Source: Gerris lacustris
Lineage: Eukaryota > Arthropoda > Insecta > Hemiptera > Gerridae
Assembly: GCA_951217055.1 (NCBI GenBank)
Contig: OX578282.1
Coordinates: 59,341,311 to 59,405,310, forward strand
Length of the DNA: 64,000 nucleotides
Direction: 5' to 3'
Positions 1 through 12,209 of this stretch are shown piece after piece. Below the pieces are notes generated by a model. It did no database searches and was not told the DNA's origin. It worked only from the letters and a program-made list of their open reading frames with translations. Position numbers and translations under genes: made by a program. Every line of letters starts with the position of its first letter. Position 1 is the stretch's first letter.

Positions 1-227
1 CAAACCTTAACGGTATAACAAAATCAGTACAGCTCATCCTTAAGTGAAAAATTTCATCAATATAAGAATAAAAGTATGTATTAAGTAAAATTTAATATGA
101 ACAACATACCAGCCAAATTTCTTAAATATCAATATAAGTACTTTTGAACCTATGTCTCCAATGAACAAAATGTTGAACTTCTTACACTCAAGAAGACCGT
201 ATTCATAAGATAAACCTAGGTTTATAT
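1..227. other. A+T-rich flank with weak family B similarity
   Basis: No gene is visible. Bases about 108-152 resemble the central part of the family B repeat (the phrase CCAAATTTC followed by GAGTACTTTTGAA in good copies), so this is probably an eroded B fragment. The similarity is short and was judged by eye. Confidence 0.35.
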
Positions 228-349
228 AAAATAGTCTGTCAATTAGTGTGGCACATAGCATCCTTGCGTCCTTATTTCGTATAATTTAATTAGTTTATGC
301 TTTTATAGCCTATATTTGTCAAAATTATTTAATTTTCATTTTCACCCCT
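228..349 (+). repeat. Family B repeat, 5' end fragment
   Basis: This segment matches the first ~120 bases of the family B repeat seen in fuller form at 44630-45235 and 55125-55716. Shared landmarks are AGTGTGGCACATAGC, a CATCC/GCGTCC block, TTTATGCTTTTA and the following C-rich tract. The copy stops where a family D repeat begins, so it was truncated by, or recombined with, that repeat. Confidence 0.7.
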
Positions 350-640
350 TTTTTAGGGTTTCGTTGGTAAAACCAAAAAAAAGAAACCCTTATAGTTTCG
401 TACCTGTGTCTGTCTGTCACTCTGTACGGTTCCAATAACTTTTGAACCAAAAGAGATAAAAACGTGAAACTTTCCAGTATAAAATATCGTTTTGACGCGC
501 ACACAGGAAAAATATAGCGAACTCAATATTATCAGCTGTTCAAATTCAAAATGGCGGATAATTCACGTCGCGAAAAACAAATATTTTTTTTAAAATTTTG
601 AGTGGAGTATCAAATGAAATGTATTGAAGAGTAGAAATAT
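350..640 (+). repeat. Family D repeat
   Basis: The copy begins with a strong terminal hairpin: AGGGTTTC pairs with GAAACCCT, with an inner TTGGT/ACCAA stem. This is followed by a GTCTGTCTGTC tract and then AACTTTTGAACC..AAAGAGATAAAAAC. A second copy lies in reverse at 48400-48710 and retains the inner hairpin, the tract and the GATACCCCACTT-type end. No coding capacity is visible. Both ends were estimated from only two copies. Confidence 0.65.
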
Positions 641-818
641 ATATATACCACTTAGGGATAGTGCTTAATTTCTTTAATTAATTAGTGCACATTTCAACTA
701 AATCGGTCAACTTTTACTCAAGTTACCGTCACACGCGTAAACGTTACTGACAGACAGACAGACAGACAAGATGCATATTTCGTTAAATGTAAGAAGCTTG
801 CTTACGCTCGCTTCAATA
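641..818 (-). repeat. Family C repeat, terminal part
   Basis: Read on the minus strand this is the first part of family C as seen at 27535-28277: a GAAGCGAGCGTA start, CATTTAACGAAATATGC, a (GTCT)n tract, ACGTTTACGCGTGTGAC, then ACTTGAGTAAAAGTTGACC and GTTGAAATGTGC. It abuts the family D repeat on its left. The copy is partial. Confidence 0.65.
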
Positions 819-1820
<1,002 letters not shown>

Positions 1821-1920
1821 GATATTTTTCAGAACAGCTTCACTTAATACTTCCTTACTTTTTGTTTCTCAGTTTTCTCTCTATCTCTCCTTTTTCCTTA
1901 CTCTCAATAATTTTATCATA

Positions 1921-2008
<88 letters not shown>

Positions 2009-2100
2009 AAAATTATTGAGAGTAAGGAAAAAGAAGAGGCACAGAAAAACTAAGAAACGAAAAGTAAGGAAGTATTAAGTGAAGCTTGTCGATATGAAAA
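1821..2100. repeat. Long inverted repeat with a (TA)n core
   Basis: The left arm (about 1821-1920) is the reverse complement of the right arm (about 2005-2100): both read CTTCACTTAATACTTCC, then TTTTTCCTTACTCTC and AATAATTTTATCATA. The spacer is a TA array of about 85 bases. The arms are close to identical apart from a few indels in the pyrimidine-rich part. The whole unit can fold into a single long hairpin or cruciform, and may be a foldback element whose centre became a microsatellite. Confidence 0.85.
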
Positions 2101-2321
2101 GAAAAGAAAGAATTTTATTTTCTTTATATTATTTTATACTTCCGCATCTATATAATTGTATCAAACTTTAACTTTACTTTTGAAAGACAAAAATAATTAT
2201 TTTTTTCCCCCAAATTTAATTATTTTTTAGAAAAAAAAAAGTAATAATTTCTAAATATTTAATTGATTTATTAATGAGATATTGTGATATTTTGATGCGA
2301 AGGGATCCGTGGATCGAATCG

Positions 2322-2587
2322 GCATAAGCAGTTAATAGGCCATAATACCAGTTAATCAGTCATAATAGCAGTTAATCAGTCATAATAGCAATTAATCAGC
2401 CATAATACCAGTTAATGAGTCATAATAGCAGTTAATGAGTCATAATAGCAGTTAATCAGCCATAATAGCAGTTAATAAATCATAATAGCAGTTATTCAGT
2501 CATAATAGCAGTTAATGAGTCATAATAGCAGTTAATCCAGCCATAATATCAGTTAATAAGTCATAATAGCAGTTAATCAGTCATAGC
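2322..2587. repeat. 20-bp minisatellite, about 13 copies
   Basis: Tandem array with consensus CATAATAGCAGTTAATCAGT (20 bp). Units differ by single substitutions (AGTC/AGCC, CAG/GAG/AAG) and one unit carries an inserted C. There are no unique spacers between units, so it is not a CRISPR-like array. Confidence 0.9.
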
Positions 2588-3555
2588 ACGTAAGATTTGC
2601 AGTTTGACATTGAAAGAATTAATTCAAAGCAACATGACGATGAAATTCTAACACCACACTACTAAAAATATTACTCAACTAAGTATGTCCTCGAAGAGGC
2701 CGGACCACTTAAGTTCCCCTATAGATGAAAGTGAATTCAAAATAAAATTTAAAGCTAATAAGCTAAATTTTAGAGGGATGTTAAATAATAAATAAAGAAT
2801 ACATTACATTTTTATTGGAAATTACATAAAAAGGACGAGAAAAGGGTGAAACCTTCCATTATATTAATATATTTTCATTTTCGTAGAAACTTTTCTTCTT
2901 TCAGTTATTTATTAAATTTTTAATGTTTATAAAAATCTTTTGAATGTAAGATTAAATTTCTTATATATTACACTTGATTAGATACTAAAAGGAAACTAGA
3001 GAGCATTATCTTTCATTATATAAAAAAGTAAAAATATTTTATTTATGAGTAGTGAAATAGATAAAACTAACTTAATAATTTCATACTTAAATTTATATTA
3101 TTATTATTTGAAAAAAAAATAAATAAATAAAATTATGTTATGCTGCCAATAAACAAAAAAAAAAATACATTATTAGTAAGAGAGAAGCAAAAGATTTCTA
3201 CATTTTATTATTTTTATTTATTTGTTATTTAATTTATTATTATTAATTTTTAATAAATATAAAACTAAAAAAAAAAATAATCTTGCTATAATATGTATTA
3301 GTTGTATTAGTTAAGGTTTTTATAAGAAAACAAACATTAAAAATGAATTTATTTATTTAAAAAAATACATAATAACAGGAAGAGCATAAAAATATTTAAC
3401 TTAAAATGCGAAAGGGAAAATAATGTAACCGGAGTTATACTATAGAATATTCTTATTAATTAAAAAATATAACCCAAGATAAATAATAAAAATAAAAACA
3501 AAATTTTGGGCGAGAAAATGAACAAAAATAATATCTTTTGTTGTCAAAAACATAA
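2588..3555. other. A+T-rich spacer, nothing recognised
   Basis: Very A+T-rich sequence with many short A and T runs. I found no repeat family, RNA gene or coding region. Confidence 0.5.
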
Positions 3556-3800
3556 TTATTTAACTGTTAGGCAGTGCCTTCAAATTTGATGCGAAATTTC
3601 TGCATTTTACTTTTGGGTAAGACATTTTCCTAAAATTGTATCACAAATTTCACGGAAATAGGTTTGTAGTTTAGTCTCCACGCGTCTGCATAGACGACTG
3701 ATAGGCAGACATTTTTTAAAAAACAATTTTTTTGGGGGGGGGGGGACGACGACTGTTTAAGACTCAGGGTATCTTAAAACATGTAAAGCCATCAAATTTC
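3556..3800 (-). repeat. Degenerate family A repeat fragment
   Basis: The segment aligns by eye to the 5' part of family A in reverse orientation: TTTGTAGTTTAGTCTCC, GCGTCTGCATAGACGAC, GGCAGACATTTTTTAAAAA, then GACTCAGGGTATCTTAAAAC and CATCAAA. It is much more diverged than the copies at 14379 or 18018 and carries a G10 run where those copies have unique sequence. It is probably an old copy. Confidence 0.6.
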
Positions 3801-4031
3801 CAAAATAAAATGTTTGATAATAAAATAAATGTTATATATTATGTATTGTATATATTACGAATATATAAGAAGGTAAAAAAAGAAATGAGCAAAGAAGAAT
3901 TAAAATTAAAATAAACACATAATATAAATATTATTAAATGTTAAAATATATATAGTAATTAGGTTTGTCCCTTCTTCTAATCTTCGTTTTTTATGTGGGT
4001 CGATCAAGGGTAGTAAATAAGTATTTCAACT

Positions 4032-4112
4032 AAGGTGAAATCGTTCTTAAACTTGGCTATATTTCGCCCCACTCCGGGGCATATTCATGCCTAAAAACAT
4101 CGAAAAAACTTA
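4032..4112 (-). repeat. Penelope-like terminal fragment with hammerhead-like stem
   Basis: On the minus strand the sequence GCCCC-GGAGT-GGGGC-GAAA (4062-4080) forms a 5-bp stem directly followed by GAAA. It lies between GGCATGAATAT and TATAGCC. The same module occurs at 37030-37070 with GTCCC..GGGAC as the stem, a compensatory change. The arrangement matches stem II plus GAAA of hammerhead motifs at the ends of Penelope-like elements. The CTGANGA box itself is eroded here. Confidence 0.5.
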
Positions 4113-4355
4113 ATTACAAATTAATATTCTTTAAATAACTATTTTACATGATTTAAAATACAATAAATTATTACAATAATAAAGGTAAGGACTTATTTCT
4201 TACCTTATCTTAAGAAGTATGGATCATTAAGTTAAAACAATTGAAAAAAATGTATTTAATATTGACCACATAGTGGCTTCGTCAACACCTTATCATCGTC
4301 AACACTTTTTAATGTTATAAAAATTAAAAATTAACAAAAAAGGACGAACACAAAT

Positions 4356-4937
4356 TAAATAGACAGCCAATTAGTGTGGCACATAGCTTCCTCGCATCCT
4401 ATTATGTAATATAACAATTATTGTTATATTACTTTATTGTAATATTGTTTATTTTGTAAAAACTATTAATAGTTTTTAGCGATCTTTAAAACTTCATAGC
4501 GGTGTCGCTGATGGTTTTACTAAAAAATTGTATTAGAAAAAAATGTTTGTCTCATTGAATAGATGAAGTTAGATTTTTTCCCCGACCTAAAATTCCAATT
4601 TTAAATTTAAAGTTCACGTTTACGCGAGTGTTGCTCGTGAACGCTTGGACGGATAACGTTGTCCAACGAACTCGACCTGGGCATTGGTAAAATGAACATG
4701 TCTACCAAATTTCATCAAAATGGGTCGACATTTACTCAAGTTATCGTCGCACGTTTCATAATTCGCGGACACACAGACCGACAGACAGACAGACAGACAG
4801 ACACGGAACCAAAAATGTTCCCTGATGTCTGAAACGGATTTCTGTCTTGGAATTTTTGAAATCGGAGGCATAAAAGTTTTTCGTTCTCAAAAGTGAACAC
4901 AATGCTTCCGTTACCTTCGGTAAGCTCGGAAGCAAAA
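4356..4937. repeat. Chimeric family B / family C repeat
   Basis: Three parts are recognisable. Bases 4356-4410 are the 5' end of family B. Bases about 4475-4765 are internal family C in reverse orientation (TGTCGCTG, ACGCGAGTGTTGCTCG, CAAATTTCATCAAAAT, ACTTACTCAAG-type block). From the GACA tract at about 4780 to 4937 the sequence is the 3' end of family B, including CCTGATGTCTGAAACGG and the terminal hairpin GCTTCCGTTACC/GGTAAGCTCGGAAGC. The C-to-B junction falls at the (GACA)n tract that both families carry. Confidence 0.75.
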
Positions 4938-6049
4938 TAACAATTTAAAACACATAATATAAATATTATTAAATGTTAAAATATATATTTATAAAGAATT
5001 GAATTAATTCACATTTATAGGCGGCTTGAATAATAATTAGCTATTTATAGAACTGTACTGTTTAAAAAACTTAAAAAGATAAAAAAAAAACTGAGCAGAT
5101 ACAAACAAGTACAAACAGATACTAACAATTTAAATTTCTTTTATTATGACATACGAATGAATAAATATTGATATTTTATTTCTAAATTGTTATTTCTTTA
5201 CAAAAGTACAAAGTACAAAATATGCAAGGATAATTAAAACACGGAGATACAAACTATGCTAATAATAACTCGCACTTAAATTGTAATAACAAAGAGAGCC
5301 CTAAAGAATAAATAATGCAATTTAAAAACCTTAAAATCCTTTTGCAATAAAAAACCAAAAAGGAATTAAGATGAATAAATTCTTCGAAATAAATAGAATA
5401 ATTAAAAATTAAGAGTTAAATAAAATCAAGAGACAACAAATTTAAATGTTAATCAATTTTCAACTAATATTATGAATATTCATTAGAAAATATTGTGTTC
5501 TTACTTAAGCCTTTCTTATCATATCTAAATTGCTTTTTTGGTTAAAAAAAATTATATATATATATAAAATGTAAATCTCTTAAGAGTTTGGGATGAGGGG
5601 AGTGAGGATTATGCAATTATCATTAGAACACCCCCCTTAAACTCTCAAACATTTTTAAGAGGGAAAGTGCAAAATAAATGAATAATTCGAGTTTTTTTTC
5701 TTTTAATGTTCAGTTAAAAAAAGATAACAAGAGATTAATGGTTGAAGTATGATAAGAGCTTATTCGGTACCAAAAAACTTTCTTCATTAAAACTAATCTT
5801 TTATTTTGAGAGACAAAAAATATAAATGGAAAATTTTTGTTTTGCTGATTTATCGTTTAAAGTTTTTTTTTTTGTTTTTTTATTTGTTTTTTTAAAGTAC
5901 ACGCCCCTTAATGTGATCACTTTGGAAAACAGACCAAGTGATAACATTAATTGACTGATAATAATAAATAATAATGTCTTTTGATTTATTTTTTATTTTT
6001 TATTTTTATAAACGATACTGTGTTTCTTACGAACACTGATTGATGTGAG
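4938..6049. other. A+T-rich spacer, nothing recognised
   Basis: No gene or repeat family recognised. A short CCCCCC run near 5630 and several poly(T) runs near 5860-5890 are the only compositional landmarks. Confidence 0.5.
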
Positions 6050-6480
6050 GATACATTAAAAAATAAAAATAATAATTTGCGACACCACTATGAAGCGTTA
6101 AAGATCTCTTAAACTATTAAAGCGTACCTAAACGTTTAAAATAGAGAATACAACATTTTTCCGATATCTTATGTTCTAACGATTTTAATAAAACTTCATA
6201 TACATAGTCTAAAGTACAATTGAAACAGGCATGTAAAATTTTAACTTGATACAGGCAGAAGTTTTTGTGTAGTGAAGTGATACATTTATAATAATTGTTG
6301 AAAAGGAGACATCGGGAGCGCGTTGTTGGGAGGAATAGTTAGAATGCAGGGTACCCCCACTACTAGACACTCAACTACAATCTTACTCTTTAACTATAAA
6401 CTCATCATGATTATCTATTTTATCAAAATATTCAATACATATTTATTTATTTTATATCATTATTGAGTACACTTATGAAT
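6050..6480 (+). repeat. Family C repeat, 3' part
   Basis: This matches 27880-28260 of the full C copy: GCGACACCACTATGA, AAACTATTAAAGCG, CCTAAACGTTTA, CCGATATCTTA, ATAAAACTTCATATACA, GAAACAGGCATG and AACTCATCATGATT. The GACA tract and the left terminus are missing, so it is truncated on the left. Confidence 0.7.
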
Positions 6481-7138
6481 CATTATTAACTGTTTTTGGT
6501 TTTTTCGCTGGAAAAAAATTTGTGTCTTGAAACAGGAGTTGAATTAAGGGAAAACTGGGAAAGCAGGATTGTTTGGAAGCAGGACATGATGGATGCACTG
6601 AGTTAAATTAAACGTCACAAGTTCTCTTAAAACTATCGATCAGGCGAGATCATCAAATTTTTATAACCTCTATCCAGATCATTAGTTTACCCAAATACCA
6701 GTTTCAACTATTTCAATGATGATTTAAAGACAGAAGACATCAAAATTATATTTAAGTTATGGACAGGTCTTATAAATTTGAATTACAAACCGTGGCAAGA
6801 AACCAAATTTAAGTTAATAAAATTATATATAACTTAATTTTTTACTTCTATACATAAATAACAAGTATGTTTAATTTAACATTATTTCGCACTTAATGTC
6901 ATCATGTTTCAAAAGGTAATAATATGATCTATAAAATTACATGACTATAAGAACATGGGAAAAAAATGTAATCAGGTCTCATAAATAGGAACATTACAAA
7001 AAGGGCGTTATGTTTCTATAACAACATAAAAACGTCCTCTAATAGAGTGGTAGAGAGCGTGTCATTTCTAAACGTCTTTAGAAAAGAATTCCAGCTCTTA
7101 ATCTAGATATAAACTAATACCAGGGGGGAGGAAACTAC

Positions 7139-7140
<2 letters not shown>
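6481..7140. other. A+T-rich spacer, nothing recognised
   Basis: I see no repeat family, RNA gene or coding region between the family C fragment and the TA array. Confidence 0.5.

Positions 7141-7222
<82 letters not shown>
7141..7222. repeat. (TA)n microsatellite
   Basis: TA dinucleotide array of about 80 bases, with one TG interruption at the right end. Confidence 0.95.
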
Positions 7223-7227
<5 letters not shown>

Positions 7228-7714
7228 GAAGTCAAGAGACACTAATAGGGCTTTTAAGATGATTAAGAATATGAGTATTTTATTTTAATGTGGCCACAAC
7301 TTGGGGGGCCCCTCACAGAGTTACGACTCCTCCGTAAATTTCTTAACTTTATTATTTCTTTAGTATTTAATGTTCATCGTTGTTGTTTTTACTACTCATA
7401 ACTCTATTTTGATAGAAAAGCACCAAAATAAAATCATTAGGATTATTCATATTGATTGTAGAACAAAAAAAAAAAAAAAAAATTGAAATGACGCGGTATA
7501 GGTATAAATTTAAGAAAAGTCACGGTAGATATGATTGGAGGTGAAGTAACAAACTATTTTTTTTTTTTTTTTTTTTTGATGAACTTATTCAAAGCAAAAT
7601 ATACTTAAGGTTCAACATTTTCTCGATAAATGCCTTTCTTGCACAAGGAAGTCATATAATATATCTCTGTTAGATATGAGAACGTCTATGGAGGTCAACT
7701 TAAGGTAAAATAAC
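7223..7714. other. Spacer with poly(A) and poly(T) runs
   Basis: A run of about 19 A residues near 7466 and about 23 T residues near 7555 lie about 75 bases apart. Either could be a retroposon tail, but I cannot recognise an element body between or beside them. Confidence 0.4.
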
Positions 7715-8030
7715 AATTGTTTCTCCACGTAAAATAAACATTTTACTAGCCAAAGCAGCTTTCAGCTTTCATAAGGCCAGCATCAGAGCCAAAATATAGA
7801 AGAAATAAAGTTACATTATAACAGGAAATAAAAGGAAAGAAAGGTAAGTATATACTTCATGTCACAATCGACATAAGACTCATGTCGATCTCAATGAAGT
7901 AGGCTCACCTTTTTTCCTTTTATTTCCTGTTATAATGTAACTCTATTTCTTCTCTATTACGGCACAGATGATGGCTTAAAGCTGCTTTGGCTAGTAAAAC
8001 GTTATTTTACGTGGAAAGACAATTTTTAGC
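7715..8030. mobile_element. Inverted-repeat element with Penelope/hammerhead-like arms
   Basis: Left arm (about 7715-7865) and right arm (about 7890-8030) are reverse complements, sharing CCACGTAAAATAA, TTTTACTAGCCAAAGCAGC and TACATTATAACAGGAAATAA. On the minus strand of the left arm, CTGATGC-T-GGCCTT-ATGA-AAGCT-GAAAGC resembles a hammerhead core (CTGANGA, stem, GAAA). In the right arm that motif has lost the GAAA by a short deletion. Inverted terminal copies with hammerhead motifs are a known feature of Penelope-like elements. No reverse transcriptase lies between the arms, so this is a remnant or a non-autonomous derivative. Confidence 0.65.
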
Positions 8031-8339
8031 TTTCATATATGTACATTTGTACATATGTCTGTCCGTCAAAAATTTTTTTGAAAAGCTATATTTTGAAAAC
8101 TACTTTCCGATTTTAATTAAATTTGGAAGATATGTTAAAGTTACCCCACAAATGGTGCCATGTTTATTTCAACCTAAAATTAACTTGCAGAACAGATTAT
8201 GTTTATCAAATATTATCACTTCCATTCACAAGAGAGGTTATATTTCTTTATCTGATAAGTGTTAAAATATAACATCTACTGGATATAAAAGTATTAATAT
8301 CCTTTTATCTTAACAGTTTATTATACTCATTTTACAATT
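8031..8339. other. Spacer, nothing recognised
   Basis: I see no repeat or gene here. A short open frame that reads out of the inverted repeat has no supporting features. Confidence 0.45.
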
Positions 8340-8545
8340 AGTATTAAATTTTGACAGCGCGGGAAAGACGGAAAAAATTGGAGAGGATTCAATGAGAGCA
8401 CTAGATTTGGAATTTGAGAAGATCGGGCCAACTAGGCGAATAACAATGTCACTAGCTCCACCCCTCCCACAGGCCTAGTGGCTTTATTTTTTTCCTCACA
8501 TAGGTTGGTAAATCAGAGTGTCAAAAGTTAATACTAATTGTAAAA
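8340..8545 (-). repeat. Family E repeat, single copy
   Basis: In reverse orientation this matches the tandem units at 25195-25830: TTTGACACTC, CCAACCTATGTGAGG, a GGGGTGG block, CTAGTTGGCC, ATTCAAAATC-type sequence, GTGCTCTCATTG and TTTCCCGCGCTGTCAAAA. No coding potential is visible. The copy preserves the outer TTAGTATTAACTTTTGACA border that also precedes the tandem locus. Confidence 0.75.
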
Positions 8546-11451
8546 AGAGTATATATACTAAGGGATGCTATCATAAAAAAACAGATTTGCAGCTTTACCC
8601 AACCTTCTGCGCATGCTTCATCCTCTCGCGCATGAGCACAACCCCAAATTCTTTCGTTAACACTATTATTTTGAAACCTACCTCATTATACATACAATAT
8701 TTTACACTCGTGTGAACATACTTCAAATGATAGGACACGAGGAAGCTTTGTACTGCACTAGTTCAGCAGACTTTTACGATTCCATCAAACTTATTATAAA
8801 ATGTAGCATTAGTTGTTTTTACTAAGATTTTGACACTTATTGAAAGAGGAATAAAAGTAAAGGAACAGAACTGATCATTTTGCGTTATTGTAAAACTACA
8901 ATTGCTTCTTCCACAAGAGAGAGTGGTTTCGACTACTTTAAAGTCATAAATTGAATATAATGATTAACTAAAACTGTTTTTAATCAGTATGTAATAAATT
9001 AAATAAGTTTTTAAGCTTACATGCGAAGTTGTTATAAATTATTTTGTTATAAAATGACAATCTATCAACCAAAATAAAAGGACAACTTATAAACCGACAG
9101 CTAAAATTATCTATCCTATGGGATTACATAGAATGTTCTGGAAGCTGTGAGAATATTGAAAAGGTAGGACGGTAGATCTCACCGTATCAATCAATTTCAC
9201 TCACTAACACCCAAGAATATAGAATATTTTCACAGATGAAAACAGATTTTCAATATATACATATATACTGAAAGTATGAAAGGACATAACGCAAAAAAAG
9301 GCCATCATGCCCTAACTTTATTCTCAGGCAGGTCTCTCTTTTTTTGTTAAAAACTAAACTAAGACCTACAGTGTGCGTTATAATCCGTAGGAAATCAGTG
9401 TTACTGCTTTGAGCCGCCTTAATCCCACACCAGAAAGGACCCAAACGAAAAAAAAGGGACTATGAAGAAATACTGAAAATTATTTTTCCTGTAACACTTT
9501 TCTCACAGGCTTTCTTTCTAGAAAATAATCCCCTTTTTATACTTTTATGTTAAGGTCAACATTGAAAATAACAAAAGAAGGAAGGATTTAAGTTAATGCA
9601 AAATAAATATTTAAGGTTCCCACCTTTCTGCACACCTGACTCTTAACACAATGAAAGGATTAAAGCAGACAATTGAAAAAAGGTTCGACTGAATAAACAA
9701 TTGCTTCACAATAGATTTAAATTGTCATTCAATTTTTATCGTAAGCTTATGAAATATTTTTCAATTCAGACAGGACTAAAAAAGCCTATATCATATAATA
9801 TTATTAGGAAAAGAATTAATTACAATATGAATTCATTTGAGCAGTAAAATAGAAATAAAAATTGGAAATCAAGTTTAAGAAAAAGATTAAAAAAATGAAA
9901 TTAATATATAACATCAAAATTAATAATAATAAAATACTATTTTATAGCAGTTATAAAGATATAAAAGGAATGAAAAAATATGTATATTGTTCTCTAGATA
10001 CAATTTAAAAAATTCCAGTATACAAAACCTTGTAAAGTAATAATTTATTACATGAATTTAAAAAATAAAATGTCAAATGGAGATAATATATGGATGAATA
10101 TAATATATATATATATATATTTGTGTGTATTCACAGAAGTACATAAAATAAATACGTCTTAATAATTTATTGAGGCTGCAAGTTCATGTTATTCCATAAG
10201 AATACTTCTAAAAAAAATAAACACATACTCTATACACAAATAAACATAAAAATCAAGTCAATCCTCCTATATCAAGAGAGTCGTAAAAAAAAATTAATTT
10301 TGTGTACATAATTCTGAAGACCCACTTCAAATCCCAATCAGGAATTCAGGAGCAGTAAAAATGTCAAGAAATGAAGTAAGCTTTCGAAACCATATATATA
10401 AATATTTTACAAGGAAAAACACTTTAGCAATAGTAAATGTCATAAGAATTCAGGTATGCAAACTTGTGTAGGGTACAAATTTTATTTGTGAACGCTTAAT
10501 CAAGAGATAATAATGTAATGTTTTGTTTTTCTTCAGTGAACATAATGACCAAGTAATCACGAAGAAAAAATAGGTCGGTTTAGGACAATAAAACCTTTTT
10601 ATGACTACATATGTACTATGATATATCTCCTTCATTCAACTAGATTTTTCCAGAGAAATCGACTTAAAGGATGTAAAGTCCAAGATTTTAAGATGCAGCC
10701 TTCACTGGAAAAATAAGAGATTTTAATAATCATTAATCCTAACAAAAGAAGCTAAGTATGTAATGCGTGGGGTGTTCTAATTGAACTAATCAATTATCTG
10801 GTGTACGAGTGCGGACGAGCGGGAAGTGTATGTTTTTCAATCTTCGAGTTCAATACTTAATACAAATCAATTACTCTTATTCCAATTTAAAATACAATTA
10901 ATAATGGTAAAATAATATTTTAGTTTCGAAAATCTTCTAGAAAGCGCTAGCAGCGAAGTTATATTTTGTTTATTAAACTTAAACGTTAGCAACAACTTTC
11001 TCACTGTGTTTTATTTGACAGCATCTCGCTAACAAACCCTTTCATTACACTCATTAACTACAGTTCCGGCAGTATTACGTTAATTTTTTACGTGTATAAT
11101 ATTTATATGTATAATCAATATGCAAGTAGATAATAGAAAAGTGTTCGCTTGAAAGTTAGTAAAGCAAAGGCAATATTAAAAAATAAAAGCTCTTAATTGA
11201 GAGTGGTTGGAAATCAGTAAGCCGGTTAAGGCAAAATACTTCGTTTGAATGTCTTGAATATAGCTGTTAAAAGCCCTATAACGATTCTATTACTTTCTCG
11301 CACCCTTTTAAATGAAAAGAGGTCTTTGATCACTTCCCTTTGCTATTTTGCAAGGGAATTAAAGATCAGAAAAAATACCTGCGCTCTCCCCAAACACACC
11401 CAGTTGGATATTCAAAGATTGAAACTTATTCAGGACCAAAATGTGGACTTG
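8546..11451. other. Long A+T-rich spacer, nothing recognised
   Basis: About 2.9 kb in which I recognise no gene, RNA gene or repeat family, apart from a short TA run (about 10104-10121). Open frames are all below 100 codons and show no domain or codon-use signal. Exons separated by introns could be missed by inspection alone. Confidence 0.45.
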
Positions 11452-12209
11452 ATTTTAACATGGATATGTTTTAGCTCTGGAGTACAGAAGAAATTTAATT
11501 TTAACATGGATATGTTTTAGCTCTGAGAGTGAGAAGAAATTTAATTTTAACATGGATATGTTTTAGCTCTGGGGTACAGAAGAAATTTCATTTTAACATG
11601 GATATGTTTTAGCTCTGAGAGTGAGAAGAAATTTAATTTTAACATGGATATGTTTTAGCTCTGGGGTACAGAAGAAATTTCATTTTAACATGGATATGTT
11701 TTAGCTCTGGGGTACAGAAGAAATTTAATTTTAACATGGATATGTTTTAGCTCTGGGGTACAGAAGAAATTTAATTTTAACATGGATATGTTTTAGCTCT
11801 GGGGTACAGAAGAAATTTAATTTTAACATGGATATGTTTTAGCTCTGGGGTACAGAAGAAATTTCATTTTAACATGGATATGTTTTAGCTCTGGGTTACA
11901 GAAGAAATTTCATTTTAACATGGATATGTTTTAGCTCTGGGGTACAGAAGAAATTTCATTTTAACATGGATATGTTTTAGCTCTGGGGTCCAGAAGAAAT
12001 TTCATTTTAACATGGATATGTTTTAGCTCTGGGGTACAGAAGAACTTTCATTTTAACATGGATATGTTTTAGCTCTGGGGTACAGAAGAAATTTCATTTT
12101 AACATGGATATGTTTTAGCTCTGGGGTACAGAAGAAATTTCATTTTAACATGGATATGTTTTAGCTCTGGGGGACAGAAGAAATTTTATTTTAACATGGA
12201 TATGTTTTA
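11452..12209. repeat. 46-bp minisatellite, about 16.5 copies
   Basis: Tandem units of 46 bp built from ATTTTAACATGGATATG, TTTTAGCTCTGGGG and TACAGAAGAAATTT. Early units carry a GAGAGTGAG variant in place of GGGGTACAG, alternating with the standard form; later units are nearly uniform. This pattern suggests recent expansion from the right-hand units. There are no spacers and no coding capacity across units. Confidence 0.95.

Noticed and set aside
2322..2587. CRISPR-like appearance of the tandem arrays (also 11452, 15903, 30950, 52757)
   Set aside because: The units are contiguous with no unique spacers, and no cas genes are present. The sequence is eukaryotic.
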